64,000 nt of DNA, from positions 113,632,480 through 113,696,479 of the forward strand of contig NC_083345.1 in assembly GCF_019175385.1 (NCBI RefSeq). Reading direction: 5' to 3'. Under the pieces are notes generated by a model. It saw only the letters and a list, made by a program, of their open reading frames with translations. It ran no database searches and was not told where the DNA came from. A program made the translations under genes and the position numbers. Origin of the DNA: Lycium barbarum. Lineage: Eukaryota; Streptophyta; Magnoliopsida; Solanales; Solanaceae. Shown here piece after piece: positions 34,536-46,255 of the stretch (within the stretch, counting starts at the first letter, position 1; each line of letters opens with the position of its first letter).

Positions 34536-36106
34536 TAGAGATCACCAAAGCAAGACATATTTTTCATCTTTACAATTCAAGAAACTTCAAGAAAAAAAAT
34601 ATGGGAGTATTCGGCCATGGCTAGAGGAAAATGATGCCATAGAAATTGATCAAGAAAAATAATTTTCTTCTAGCATTTCAACCAATTGGAAGGTCCTTAT
34701 TAACGTGGAGTAGTTGTTGGAGCAAGCAAAGCATTTAGTGGTGCAATTTACCAACCCTAGCTAAATTGAGAAGTGGAAGGGTAAAGGTAAGAATTAATCT
34801 TCTTTTCTATGTGTTAGGGATGGTTTGTGAGTGTTGTAGTATGTAGAAATGGATGAAATTCATGAAAGATGTGTGTGTTGGTTGTGGCCGAATAGGGGCT
34901 ATGTGGTAAGATGTGGTGAATTGATTTATTTAGTATTTTGATTGTTGTTGTTGTGGATTCCATGATAAAAATGAAGGTTTGATGGCTTGAAGTGAAGTTG
35001 TAATTGTTGTGGATTGTTGTAGAAGTTAATGTGACGTTAGCATGGTTTCTTATATTTGTATAAATGATGTTGTTAACGTGTGGTGTTGGTATAATTCATG
35101 AACTTGGAAGCGAGGAATGTGTTGTTGTTGTTCTTATTGAGTTTGGAAGATTGTAAATTGGGTTGTTATGGTTAACTTGAAGGTAAATGAAATGCCGTCG
35201 AATTATGTAGAAAGGATTGCTAATGTTAGAATGCATTTTGAATTAATAGTTGAAGTTGTTAATGTGGTTGTTGGTATTGTTGTTGATGATTTGGCCGAGT
35301 TGAATTCTCGGGGTTGGTTGAATTTATAGGGGAAATGTTGCCCAAATTTCTGTAGGAAAATTGCTGGCTTGGAATCGGATTCCTAAATACCTATAGCTAA
35401 TGTTGCTATCTTCTGACGTTGTTGTAGATCTTGGGAAGCCGAGACTTAAATTCAGATTAGCCTAGGAAGCGGGCAAGGTATGTAAGGCTTACTCTTTCTT
35501 TCTTTTGGCATGTCCTAAATCTAAGTAAGGTATGACACGCATCTTGGGGTAACTCTATTCTTTAATTCCGAGGCATGATTTCTTTCTTGTCAACCCATAA
35601 ATGTTTTCAAAATATCCGTACTTTCCAAATCAAAGGCTGTGATTATGTGAGCTCTTATGATAATGACGATGGATATGTTTTTCAATGACAACGATGATGT
35701 CAAAAATGAGAATAGTATTATGATGACTATGATGAGAAAGGTTTTTTGTTAAAGGTTCCAAGTTTACGATTCTTATTCACTTCTTGATATGAGCATACTT
35801 GGTATAATCGAGTCCATTGTATGATTGAATAACAAGCACAGCATAAAGAGTTTCTGTCCCTAAAAGGGTTCTATAAGGATTAATGTCCCTAACTTTCATA
35901 GGCGGTCTCGGATTGCCCTGAAACGTTCATAAAGGTTTCTGGAATAAATAATGTCCATAATTTTCTTGTGCTAACTCGGATTGACTCGAAACGTGTTTAT
36001 GATCCTTCAAGTGTCGATTAGTGTACTTATCTATTGAGTCCAAAAATTGATTTATATGCATATGGTTTCTCACTACTCTGCTCGTGCATGCCTCAATATA
36101 TCTTCT

Positions 36107-36490
36107 ACCGAGTCCCGGGCCGGGTATGTTATCGTGCACAGTGTCACTGCATTGTTCACCGAGTCCCTCACTAGAGGGCCGGGTACGGTATATATATATA
36201 TATATATATGATGACATGATGAGATGATGATATGTTATGGCGGCCAAGAGGGCATATGATAACTTCATCCACCGAGTCCCTCACTAGAGGGCCGAGTACG
36301 GTATATATACATATGATGATACATGATGTTGACATGCATGACTTTATCCACCGAGTCCCTCACTAGAGGGCCGAGTACGGTATATACATATATATATGAT
36401 GATATGATAGTATGCTGACATGATGACATGATTCTATCCACCGAGTCCCATAATGGGCCGGGTACGGCATATGATAATGATATGCATGAT
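36107..36490. repeat. Minisatellite in solo LTR C
   Basis: The word CCGAGTCCC recurs at about 36107, 36158, 36271, 36351 and 36441. Three copies continue as CTCACTAGAGGGCCG with a CCCTC/GAGGG inverted repeat. Spacers of 50-115 bp are made of TA runs and GATGATATGATG words. Confidence 0.85.
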
Positions 36491-37064
36491 TTTGTTTCGT
36501 AATGCACAGGTACAACGATTTCTTGATTATCATACCTGTCTCTTGGAATCCCTATTTCAGTTATGATCTATCTAATTGTATTTCATGCCTTACATGCTCA
36601 GTACATATTCCGTACTGACCCCCTTTCTACGGGGGCTGCGTTTCATGCCACGCAGGTGTATACAGATGAGTAGAGGACATTGCTAGGAGATGTACCAGCC
36701 GGATTGGCGAGCTCTATTTCCCTCCGGAGTGTTGCCGAGTCAGAGTATCCATGAGATGGTATTTTGATTGATGTTAGAGACTTTGCAGACAGAATCATGT
36801 ATACAGTATGTCAGTTTTGTAAGCGGCTCTGCAAGCCGACATACCATTATGCATTATGTTAAAAATTCCATATAATTACAGATTTTACTTGATTTGAGAA
36901 CGACGAAAAGAATGGTTTGGACAAGTTTTCATTATACATTTCATTTCGTAACTTAAGAGTCCAGTGAGGTTATGAACATAACGAGAGCTAAAGGGGTTCG
37001 CTCGGCTCCGAGTATGGAGTCGGGTGCCCATCATGCCCTATCAAGATTAGGGTGTGACAGATTC

Positions 37065-37710
37065 GCTTACTTTTGGCTATTGTTGCACATTTGGATCTTG
37101 AATTACACCAAATGGACGTGAAGACGAATTTTCTCAATGGAGAACTAAACGAGGAAATCTACATGGAACAACCTGTAGGTTTCGTCGTTAAAGGCCAAGA
37201 AAAGAAAGTCTACAAATTAAAAAGATCAATTTATGGCCTGAAGCAGTCTTCAATGCAGTGGTATTTGAGATTTCACAAGGAGGTGATTTCATATGATTTC
37301 ACCATGATCGATGAAGACTATTGCATTTATGTAAAGAAGTCCAACAGAATGTTTGTAATTCTTTCCCTTTACGTGGATGGTATTTTATTAGCAGGAAATA
37401 ATTTAGAGTATGTGAAAACTATCAAGTCAAACTATCAAGTCATGGCTTTCAAAGTCATTTGTGAAAACTATCAAGTCACTGCTTTCAAAGTCATTTGACA
37501 TGAAAGACATAGGTGAAGCAGACTATATATTGGGTGTTAAGATCCAAATAGATCGTTCCAAGAAGTTTTTGAGTCTATCTCAAGAAACTTATATGAAGAA
37601 AATTTTAAAACGCTGCCAAATGAATATTTGCAAGCCCATGGATACTCCTATAGCAAGAGGTGATACTTTAAGCCTTGAAATGTGTCCAAAGACTGAAAAA
37701 TAAAAAGAAG
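37065..37710 (+). pseudogene. pol: Copia reverse transcriptase, central and C-terminal part
   Basis: Resumes with LELHQMDVKTNFLNGELNEE, then YMEQPVGFV, KLKRSIYGLKQS and LSLYVDGILLAGNN. The catalytic YVDD box reads YVDG, so one of the two metal-binding Asp residues is lost. A short tandem duplication at 37414-37500 (GTGAAAACTATCAAGTCA word repeated) shifts the frame. It then continues KSFDMKDIGEADYILGVKI and SQETYMKKILKR. TAA at 37701 follows. Confidence 0.93.
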
Positions 37711-38259
37711 ATATGTCTCGAGTTCCATATTCAAGTGCTATCGGGAGTTTGATGTACGCTATGATGTGTACTCGTCCGGACATTTTTTATGTCGTAGGTC
37801 TAGTTAGCAGGTATCAGTCCAACCCTGGAAGAGATCTTTGGAAAGTTGTGAAAATGATCTTTCGATACCTGAAAGGCACTATTGATTATTCACTATGTTA
37901 TAGTGGAAGTGATTTACACTTGGTGGTGACCGGAATGATAGAAAATCGACATCCGGCTATGCTTTCTTACTTAATGGTGGTGCTATTTCATGGAAAAGTA
38001 AGAAACAAACTTGCACGGCTCTTTCAACTATGAAGGCTGAGTTCGTGTCTTGTGTATTTGCAGTACAAGAAGCTGTTTGGTTAAAAAGATTTTTTGAGCA
38101 TTTGGGCGTAGCAAAGTATTCTCAAGGATCAATAATTTTACATTGTGATAGTCAAGCGGCTATTGCATACACAAAGGATCCTAAGTATCACAGCAAATCC
38201 AAACACATTGACATCAAGTGTAACTTTGTAAGAGACACAGTAGCAAGTGGAGAAGTAAC
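37711..38259 (+). pseudogene. pol: Copia RNase H, up to solo LTR D
   Basis: VPYSSAIGSLMYAMMCTRPDI marks the start of the connection/RNase H part. A frameshift between about 37920 and 38030 precedes [19 protein letters not shown], then [20 protein letters not shown] and [11 protein letters not shown], the conserved RNase H C-terminus. The sequence is cut after GEVT by solo LTR D at 38260. Confidence 0.93.
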
Positions 38260-40197
38260 TGTCACGACCCGACTAGGGGGCTGCGACGAGCACCCGGTGC
38301 TAGCCCACCCGGGCACCCCCTTTTCTTACACTTATGCTTACATTTAGGTGAACCATACAATTAGACATACATTTCCATTCATTTGTCAAACTAGTCCCAT
38401 TTGGACAACAGCACATTTATATCATCATAGGCATCTATGCCACATCAATGTACATGGGCCAACGTGGCCGACAAAAGATATACAAAACATAGGCCAACAA
38501 GGCCAGACATATCTAAACATATATACGTGACTACGATCCTCTAAGAAGAGTATGACATAACACATGAGCGGGACAGGACCCCGTTATGCCCATCATTATA
38601 TACACAAAAGAATAAGTACCCAAAAGTTACGGCTCCGAAAGAAATGGAGCTCTGCTATGCAATCTCTGAATAAGCAGCTATGGATCGAGTTTGTCTCCCT
38701 GTGCACCTGCGGGCATGACGCAGCGTCCACAAACAAAAGGACGTCAGTACGAAGAATGTACTGAGTATGTAAAGCATGATCAACATCGATATATAAACAT
38801 AATGAATCAACATATGAAATAGCATAGGAGGGGAGACAATAACATCATCGTCATAACACTTACTTACCTTTCATAGGGACTTTCCATTTCTCATACGTAT
38901 TTGTACACCTACATCATCATCTGTATTTCATAATAGTACTCGTACCATACTTGTGCTCATATTCGTATACATACCCTTATTCGTATTCATATACATAGTC
39001 CTATCACATTCATATTCATATTATATACTTAGTAATTTCATATATAACATTTACATAGCATACCCGACCTCATAGGATCGGTGTTTCATATACATACTTG
39101 GCCAACCAAGGCTCAAGGTTACTCATACCTGGCCCTACCAAGGCTTCAGGGTTATCCGTACCATCTGCAGAGGTGTGAGCGCGTTTCGTAATCATATACA
39201 TACTTTATACATATTCATATACATATATTCTACCCCGCGTTATAAGCTCGGGGTTTCATTATAGCCCTTCATAGGCACATACAAGTATAATAGCCCGTAG
39301 GCACCTTTAGCATCATTATTATTATCATCATCGTTACTATCATCATCATTATCGTTACTTCTATATCATAGGCTTATTCGTCATATGAGGTGCGTAGTAC
39401 AATCGTAGTACATATCAAGGGTCGTGAGCTTACGAGCTCGGAATATCAATCATTTGGAGACAACATACTCATATAGAGGATTTAAGAGTTCGGCCAAAGA
39501 ACCATGCCTTATGAAAGAATGGTTAGCCTTACATACCTTTTCGTCGTACTATTCTACGCTTGCACGTACTCCTCCGATGCTCACGTTTCTAACTTCATTA
39601 AGGTCATAGTATCATTAGCACCGATAATTAGCACACATGGCTAAAGCTAGGGAAAATCGGACAACTATTCCTTCACATAGTAATTCAACTCCCAAGCGTC
39701 AACAATACATTCATAATATCATAACAATGGCCATTAGTCATTCACATTATCCATATTCCTCAATTCACCTTCATTAGTCCATATCCATGGCTAGAGCCTA
39801 CGACTATATCCATTCACGTGCATCGCTCATCTAATGTTCTCAACATCATTTATAACACATTTGCATCACAATACATCAAGGTTCATAACTCAATTCAAAC
39901 TATTTTTCAAAATGTCACTATTCATCATTCATGACCCATTTTACCATATTTTCTACAATCCATGCATTTCAACTCTCCAATATCTTAAACAACATATAAA
40001 TATCATGAATCTTACCTTAGATGTTGTAGGGACAAGCCTTAGTCGATAATACTCCACCTTGAGCAAAACCCTAGATTTCCTCCATTTGGATTTCTTGACT
40101 TTAGATGATCTTTGATGGGTTCTTACTCTTGATTCACTTATTTAATGTTGTTGATGGCTTATAATCCTTGAAAACTTGTATAATAAATGTAGAGAGA

Positions 40198-40207
40198 TGT
40201 TTTATAG
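40198..40207 (-). promoter_or_regulatory. TATA-like box of solo LTR D
   Basis: Minus-strand CTCTATAAAA precedes a leader-like region that ends in a splice-donor-like GGTAAGATTC near 40010. Prediction from sequence only. Confidence 0.45.
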
Positions 40208-40277
40208 AGAGGAATGAAATGTTGAAATGATTTCATGAACTTGGTCCCTTATTTAATGAATCACCACTGATCTGTCG

Positions 40278-40530
40278 GGATCCATTATACGGTCCATTAT
40301 ACGGTCCGTATAATGGTTATACGATCCGTATAATCGACCGTGAAATGGGTCTTCCTGCACCCCTTCACTATGACCATTTGACGGTTCGTTATACGGTCCG
40401 TATAAATTTATACGGTCCGTATAACTGACCGTAAAATTCCACCAGCAACCAACCTCCTCTGTGATGGTTTTACGGTCCATTATACGGTCCGTAAAACATT
40501 ATACGGTCCGTATAATGAGCCGTATAACTC
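40278..40530. repeat. Array of ACGGTCCGT palindromes in solo LTR D
   Basis: At least five copies of TTATACGGTCCGTATAA or close variants, with single half copies between them. On the inferred minus strand the array ends about 70 bp upstream of the TATA-like box. It corresponds to the array in solo LTR B. Confidence 0.8.
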
Positions 40531-40844
40531 ATCAGTTCACTGAACTTATTCTCATCACTTCGTTTGATCTCCAATCCTTATGGAACCTTCTTAACACTTG
40601 TTCATCACTTCATTATCGATCTAAGGGACATCATAACTCTTCTCCAAGACATCATCAAGTCCTTGCTAACTCGTTGGTCGTAATTCCTTTCCGATACTTA
40701 TCAAATACTTTTGCCTTCTCTTGGCAATCCTCTTCCCTCATCTCTAACATCTTTAAAAATCTCAACTAGGGTCATCAAATGTCATTCCTCACTAGTTCGT
40801 TTACTTGCGTTCCAACGAAAATTTTTTCGAAGTGTAACAGTAAC

Positions 40845-40935
40845 TTTACAATACATACCTATGCGAGAGATGATAGTTGATCCTTTTACTAAAGCGATAT
40901 CTAGGGACTTGTTTGAGAACATGTTATGGATTTAG
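40845..40935 (+). pseudogene. pol: Copia RNase H C-terminus, after solo LTR D
   Basis: LQYIPMREMIVDPFTKAISR followed by DLFEN and a stop at 40933. This is the typical last segment of Copia polyproteins (ADxxTKxLxxxxF). The frame is the one predicted by excising 2585 bp. Confidence 0.92.
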
Positions 40936-42095
40936 GTTTGCGTAGGCTTGGTTGTTATAATATTATCATCAATTTTTTACTCTTGAATTTATGTTCATAT
41001 CTATTATGCATATGATGAAGTAATTTTATTGATAAAATGTGTCAAACAAGTTGCGAGATTGACTCTCTCACATGAGCAATCGCCTCTTACGTTGAGGAAC
41101 ATGAAGAGATGAGTTTCACCACCATGTTATGACTTGTTTTGAAAGCCAAATGTGAGTTTCTCTAAGAAGATGAATTTGAAGATCATTGAAGAGAGAAGCT
41201 CGGGTTAGACATCTAGAGATGTCTAGATCAAGATGTGTACGGTGTTGAATGAGTAAAAGAATGAGAAACACGCGCCAATATAAGGTGAGAACACTGTAGC
41301 ACGTGTTTCAAACCACCACTACAAAAGTATGTGTAATTTACGGAGGTTAAAAGTTGCAATTCGTGGGGGTTTTAACCTCCACTTTGCTAAAGGAAGCTAA
41401 AACCTCTGCGAATTACAACTTTCAACCTCCGCAAATTATTCATCTTTTGTAGTGCACGTGTGCTTAGCGACCAATGAGTTAATCGAAGAATGAATACCTA
41501 CTTCTTGATTGTGTGAGACCCAGAAAGTAATATTGACTTTCCACTGAAATACCCTTTGACCTTTTACTGTTTCTTGGAGTACAGATCAGGCTTACTACTT
41601 TAGCATGTCACTAATAGCTATGAGTGATTCGGCAATGCAGTACATGTCTAGTAAAGCATTTGATCTGGAACAGATAGATTCGAGTAGAAAGGGAAAATAA
41701 TAAAAAAATTAGTAATTTGACTTGTATTCACAGGCCGGCCATTACACTTACCGTAAGGGTGTCAAGTGTAATTGTGGATATAAAGTTAAACATGAACTCG
41801 AGTTCGCCTCATGAACTCGAGTTCACCTCTTTCGAGGATGAGGGATCGGATAACTGGCTATTGGAGTAGCGAATGGTGTCTGGGGTATTGCGAGTAATAT
41901 GATCCTTATATTTATAGTGGATTCTTTCCGCATGTGATTGAATTCCTATGTTGAGCTTCAGTACAATCTTAATGGGTTTGGAATACTATAGCTCTTGATG
42001 CTTGCAGGTCGCACAAACTCTTTGTTTGTATGAATTATGTGTGTTATTGACATGTTGCAGATTTGGGTAAAGTCCGCCATGTGCAAAGTGACAGA
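40936..42095 (+). other. Copia 3' untranslated tail
   Basis: 1160 bp between the pol stop and the right LTR, without ORFs. It contains the CACTA MITE at 41317-41454. Near 41792 and 41813 a GAACTCGAGTTCRCCTC word is repeated. No convincing polypurine tract precedes the right LTR; only GCAAAGTGACAGA is present. Confidence 0.7.
41317..41454. mobile_element. CACTA-type MITE
   Basis: CACTACAAAAG at the left and CTTTTGTAGTG at the right, flanked by the 3-bp duplication CAC (41314-41316 and 41455-41457). Length is 138 bp. The interior is also self-complementary (GGAGGTTAAAAGTTG against CAACTTTCAACCTCC), so the whole element folds into one hairpin. Confidence 0.92.
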
Positions 42096-42509
42096 TGTTA
42101 GATATTTGGATTGGGCGGATTGCCCATGTGGACTGAGCTAGTCCATTGGAAGAGATAAAAAGTAAAGGAAGTTATCTGGAAAAAACAATCGTATACTTAT
42201 TCAGTTTTTTTTCTCTTAGTTGTGAGAGAATAACCTCTTCCACGTAACTCCTGCTCTTCCCACGTAAATCATTTTTTAAATAGAAGTAGAGGATTTCACT
42301 TTGAATATACTTCCTCTTTGACAGAGAATTGAATATATAAAATTCTCTTCATTAAACACACAAGAACTGAGAGGACATTTAGTTTGTGGATTATAACTTT
42401 GTTTCCTAGAGAATCAAGATTTATACTTAGGGAAAATCTTTGGTGGTGATCGTTTTTCCGTTGTTATTAACCGGTACACGATTCTTGTTCTTGTTACGTT
42501 CTTCTTACA
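42096..42509 (+). repeat. Right LTR of the Copia element
   Basis: 414 bp, TGTTAGATAT to TTCTTACA, followed by TSD copy GAAAT at 42510-42514. Confidence 0.95.
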
Positions 42510-42514
42510 GAAAT

Positions 42515-43907
42515 TGTTTAGTTACAATAACAAAAAGTTTCAGTTTTGGGTTGAAAGAAATTTGAAGAAAGACAGTGACTGAAATGTGCAAACATTCAAT
42601 TTTTTATCTGCCATTTTTAAACCTTTTGGATTGTTGTTAGAAGTGATTTGGAGAAGAAGAGTTAACAACGGCAAAAATGAGATGATTACCACTTTCTAAA
42701 TCTTGGAAAAAACTTTTTTGAGTTTTTTTGATGTTAAAACTATCATTGTTGTTCAGAAATGTGATGAACTATCTCAGCAAGGGAGATGATTTTGGGAATT
42801 TTCTCTATGGTTACGGCATTTGCTGACATTGTGTGATATTATGAACTAAATTTCTCTACAAGACTTCAATATCTCCGGTAGGAAGGACGTGGTCCGGCAA
42901 CAAGATTTGTTGGTGGTGTAGAAATTCTTGATTTTCTACTTTCTGTACACTGGTCATATTTCAAATTGAAGAAAAGATTAAGGTACATTTATTTTAGTAA
43001 TTATTTATTTAGAAATGACCTCTACAATTTGTTTAAGCATTTGTCTATGATAGAAATCGTGCTAAAAGATAAAAAATAGTAGCATGGGAGCGGTGCTCAT
43101 GGAGATGAGGTGCTGGTGTAGTGGCCTCTAAATTGTAGCTTCTAGCATTTGATTTGAATTATCTTTTGAATGAGGATCATACTGATGATAATTCACAACA
43201 TGTTTCTTAGCTGCTTATTGTCTTCTCCTCATGTTAGATAAACTAACATATATTCCCATTTCATTTGGGAAAATTCATATGTGTGTACCATGGTTTATCG
43301 ATTAATCATATACCGCACATCAAAAATTATAAGATGGAAATATCTAGTTCCTGACCCTGAATCAATTATGAGGGAGAGTTTATCATAATTTATTGGTCTG
43401 AAGCATACACGTGTTGTTGTATGCAATATATTATATCTTAGACCAACACCTAAAGCTCTGTTCTCATAAGCAATGGTTTAGTTATATAATGAAGGCATTC
43501 AATGCCAAACCAGCTTAGATGTAAACCAGTATTATCAAGATGAATTGTCTTGATTATGTATTATGAAAATTGTGCTTCCAACTCAATTATTTTGAGCAAG
43601 CAACTTCATAAATGTCAAACTGTCAGTTGACAATAAACGTACATGTGACTGTCTCATAGATGTATCTATTTAAGACATCACATCACAAGGTGAAGGGGCC
43701 CACATTCACTTTTATATTTTTTTTTCCAGAATTTAGGAGATTAAGTCCCAAAATTAGCTGATGTAATCAACTTATCATGAGAACAACCAAGACATATCAA
43801 TTCTTAAAGAATCTTCTAGTTCTTCAATATATTTCAAATACTCAATTAGCACATCAGATTTAAATCAGGACAATCAAAACGGTCATATCATAAAAGTATC
43901 GGTACTA
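42515..43907. other. AT-rich intergenic DNA
   Basis: No ORF of note. Two simple palindromes are visible, ATGTTAGATAAACTAACAT near 43230 and GGCATTCAATGCC near 43495. No transposon ends were recognised. Confidence 0.4.
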
Positions 43908-45636
43908 GTAAACTTCAAGTTTACCATGCCATGTGCTATTTGTTTTTGTAAACTTCTGGTTTACTATTGTATGAGATTTTATGTCAATAAACATCTTGTT
44001 TAGTGTGGCATGTGATCCCATCATGCTCGGGTAACGTTTCATATACATATTTCTTACCCGTAGTAACTTGAAGATATTTTATCCTCCAATTATTTGTAGT
44101 CTCAATACGATAATCAATTTTATTGCTAGTAAACTTCAGGTTTACAATCTGTGTTCCGATCGTAACGATTACGATGATTCTATCATATATAACCTCTTCG
44201 AAAGATTTTAATTTATTTATCATAATCGGATATTATTTGGACACTGCTGGTGTCATGATACTTATAGATAAACAATTAGATTTTCTGGAGCCCTTGATCA
44301 TTAGTTTCTAGTACCAAATATTTTTTAGATACTTCTGGTATCACGAAAGAAAATTTAGTTAGACATTACTGGTGTCACGAAAAAAAATGAAAATTTAAAG
44401 ACAATTTTAAACTAAAAATTACGAAAAGTAAATGTTAAGCTCTAAACTTCAGTATTTCAAATATCCCCTTCAAGGAGATTAACCATTAACATCTGAATAT
44501 TTTGTATCAAAGCAGCAACCACATAGTAATCACATCATTCAGGAAGAGATACATTAATGTTTATTTACTTCAAGGAAATCAATAACAACTAACCATAATG
44601 TATCAATGTGGTTATAGTAGAAAGCATTCTACTCTGCTTCCTTTGCCTTAAAATGATACTTTAATAAAATTATTTAAGATGTTTCGACGTACGACATGTA
44701 CGTGTTGCAATGTCTTAATTCATACCACAAAAATAACATTTATATCCCTTGTTATTCCATCTCTCCATGAGTGGTATCTCTTCATTCACTTCAGGGAATG
44801 AAACCTGATAATTCAAATGTGCTTGAAATACGACGTTCATCAATAGCTCATTATTTTACTCAAGCACAAAAAGACAATGCTTCAGAATATTTCTCATATA
44901 TATTACTAATTTTTTCTGCTTCGGGAGTAAAGTTTCAAAGTTTTACTACTTTTGGAGTAAAGTTTATAGGTTTACTACTTCGAGCATAAATTTCAATGTC
45001 TTACTGCTTCAAGAGTAAATTTCAGAATATTTATTAATTCATGAATAAATTTCAGAGTTGTACTACTTCGCGAGTTGATTTCAGAGTTGTACTACTTCGG
45101 GAGTAGAATTCAAAGCCTTTCTACTTCGGGAGTAGAGTTCTACTACTTCGAGAGTAGAGTTCTAAGTTTTACTACTTCGAGAGTAGAGTTCTAAGTTTTA
45201 CTACTTCGAGAGTAGGATTCAAAGTTTGCTACTTGGGGAGCAAATTTTTGAGTTTGCTACTTCGGGAGCAGATGTCTGAGTTTACTACTTCAGGAGTAAA
45301 CATAGAGTATTAAAATTTCTTCTCAATTATTCTACCTCTTCTAGAAATGAGTCATGATAACTTTACAATCAAATGCATTCCATAATAAGCTTTGCTACAT
45401 ACTCACATTCACTTCAGGGAATAGATTTATATTTGTACCATTTATTAAAAATTCTCATTCTCCAGGAATGGAATATAACGTGCCTTAAAGCATATCAAAT
45501 TGTGATAACATAGAATATCTTTTAAGATATTGCTACTTCAGGAGCAAATCGAGACATACATTTTTAGAAAATCTTTTTTCTAACATATCTTTCAGAGTAT
45601 ACCTGACTTCAATGCAATAGCTGCTGTAGGAGCTAA
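43908..45636. repeat. Family of small hairpins with shared loop and variable stems
   Basis: About 20 short perfect or near-perfect inverted repeats. Early ones have a 5-base loop: GTAAAC-TTCAA-GTTTAC (43908), GTAAAC-TTCTG-GTTTAC (43948), GTAAAC-TTCAG-GTTTAC (44129), GACAC-TGCTG-GTGTC (44240), GATAC-TTCTG-GTATC (44328). Later ones have an 8-base loop ACTTCNGG: TTCATTC stem (44781), TTTACT (44942, 45281), ATTTATT (45029), TCTACT (45139), TTTGCT (45225), TTGCT (45530), TAGCT (45618). Stems differ in sequence but stay complementary. At 44915-45305 they form a near-regular minisatellite of about 30-33 bp. No coding capacity. Confidence 0.85.
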
Positions 45637-46255
45637 TGTGAAGCACCGTGAGATAAAATTATTGTAGAATAAATTCTACAAAATGTTAGACAGTAACCAA
45701 AATTGAATTCAACTAGTACGGATAATTAATTTGATAGAACTCTGTTATACTCCGATAAATGGATGCATTTATGCTCTTGAAAGTGATGATAACACATCTT
45801 AAATAAGATAAGTCTATACTCTGGAAAATCAAGATATGTATACATGAATTCATGGATCCCAAAGCACAAGCAAAAATAATACTCCATGAAAGTTGCCAAC
45901 CTTACTACGGGCAAGTAATAAATATACAACCACCATTAGTTAACATAATATTTTTCTAACTCTATAATAACAATCTTGCTTATGGTAAAATAAATGGCAA
46001 GATTGAATGACAACCAAACTAGGAACGATTGGTCAGATTCTCTTCTGGACATATTGTCAGAATTTCAAAGCTCTCAGAAACATACTTGCATCTCCCGTAA
46101 TGTTAAACACAATAGACGGAACAAATAACAAGGTGAACCGAGTAAAGGTTAAAAGGAATACCTGATGAAGCTTTTACCTTCTTTGTTTTTCTCATCTTGC
46201 GATCCAAAATTTAATTACAATTACTTACCTATGAAAAGAGTTTAAGTTATGTGTG
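45637..46255. other. AT-rich intergenic DNA
   Basis: No gene or repeat end recognised. The 67-codon minus ORF at 45726-45929 has no family resemblance. Confidence 0.35.

Larger units (their letters stand above)
34159..37059 (+). mobile_element. Solo LTR C (Ty3-gypsy type) inside the Copia pol
   Basis: TGTTATATCCCGTATTTTG at the left and AGGGTGTGACA at the right, flanked by GATTC (34154-34158 and 37060-37064). Length is 2901 bp. A TATATATAG box at 34526 is followed by a leader-like stretch, so plus orientation is likely. No coding region is present. A GC-rich block at about 36590-36770 and a minisatellite at 36107-36490 are notable. Confidence 0.95.
38260..40839 (-). mobile_element. Solo LTR D (Ty3-gypsy type) inside the Copia RNase H
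   Basis: TGTCACGACCC at 38260 and TCGAAGTGTAACA ending at 40839, with GTAAC duplicated (38255-38259 and 40840-40844). Length is 2580 bp with no gag or pol. A TATA-like CTATAAAAC on the minus strand (about 40200) and a donor-like AAGGTAAGATTC further on suggest minus orientation. It resembles solo LTR B at both ends and in its palindrome array. Two related blocks with TGGCC and CCAAGGCT words lie near 39100 and 39140. Confidence 0.95.
29026..42509 (+). mobile_element. Ty1-copia retrotransposon, complete outline, decayed, with two nested solo LTRs
   Basis: LTRs at 29026-29444 and 42096-42509 are flanked by the exact duplication GAAAT (29021-29025 and 42510-42514). A primer site follows the left LTR. 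Gag, protease, integrase, reverse transcriptase and RNase H follow in the Copia order (integrase before reverse transcriptase). The two LTRs differ by roughly a tenth of positions by eye, so the insertion is old. It was later hit by solo LTRs C and D and a CACTA MITE. Without nested DNA the element is about 7.9 kb, long for Copia because of a 1.96-kb leader and a 1.16-kb 3' tail. Confidence 0.95.

Noticed and set aside
44036..44066. TTACCCGTAGTAA as an additional family hairpin
   Set aside because: It pairs (TTAC/GTAA) but its loop does not fit TTC-N-G or ACTTC-N-GG, so it was not counted.
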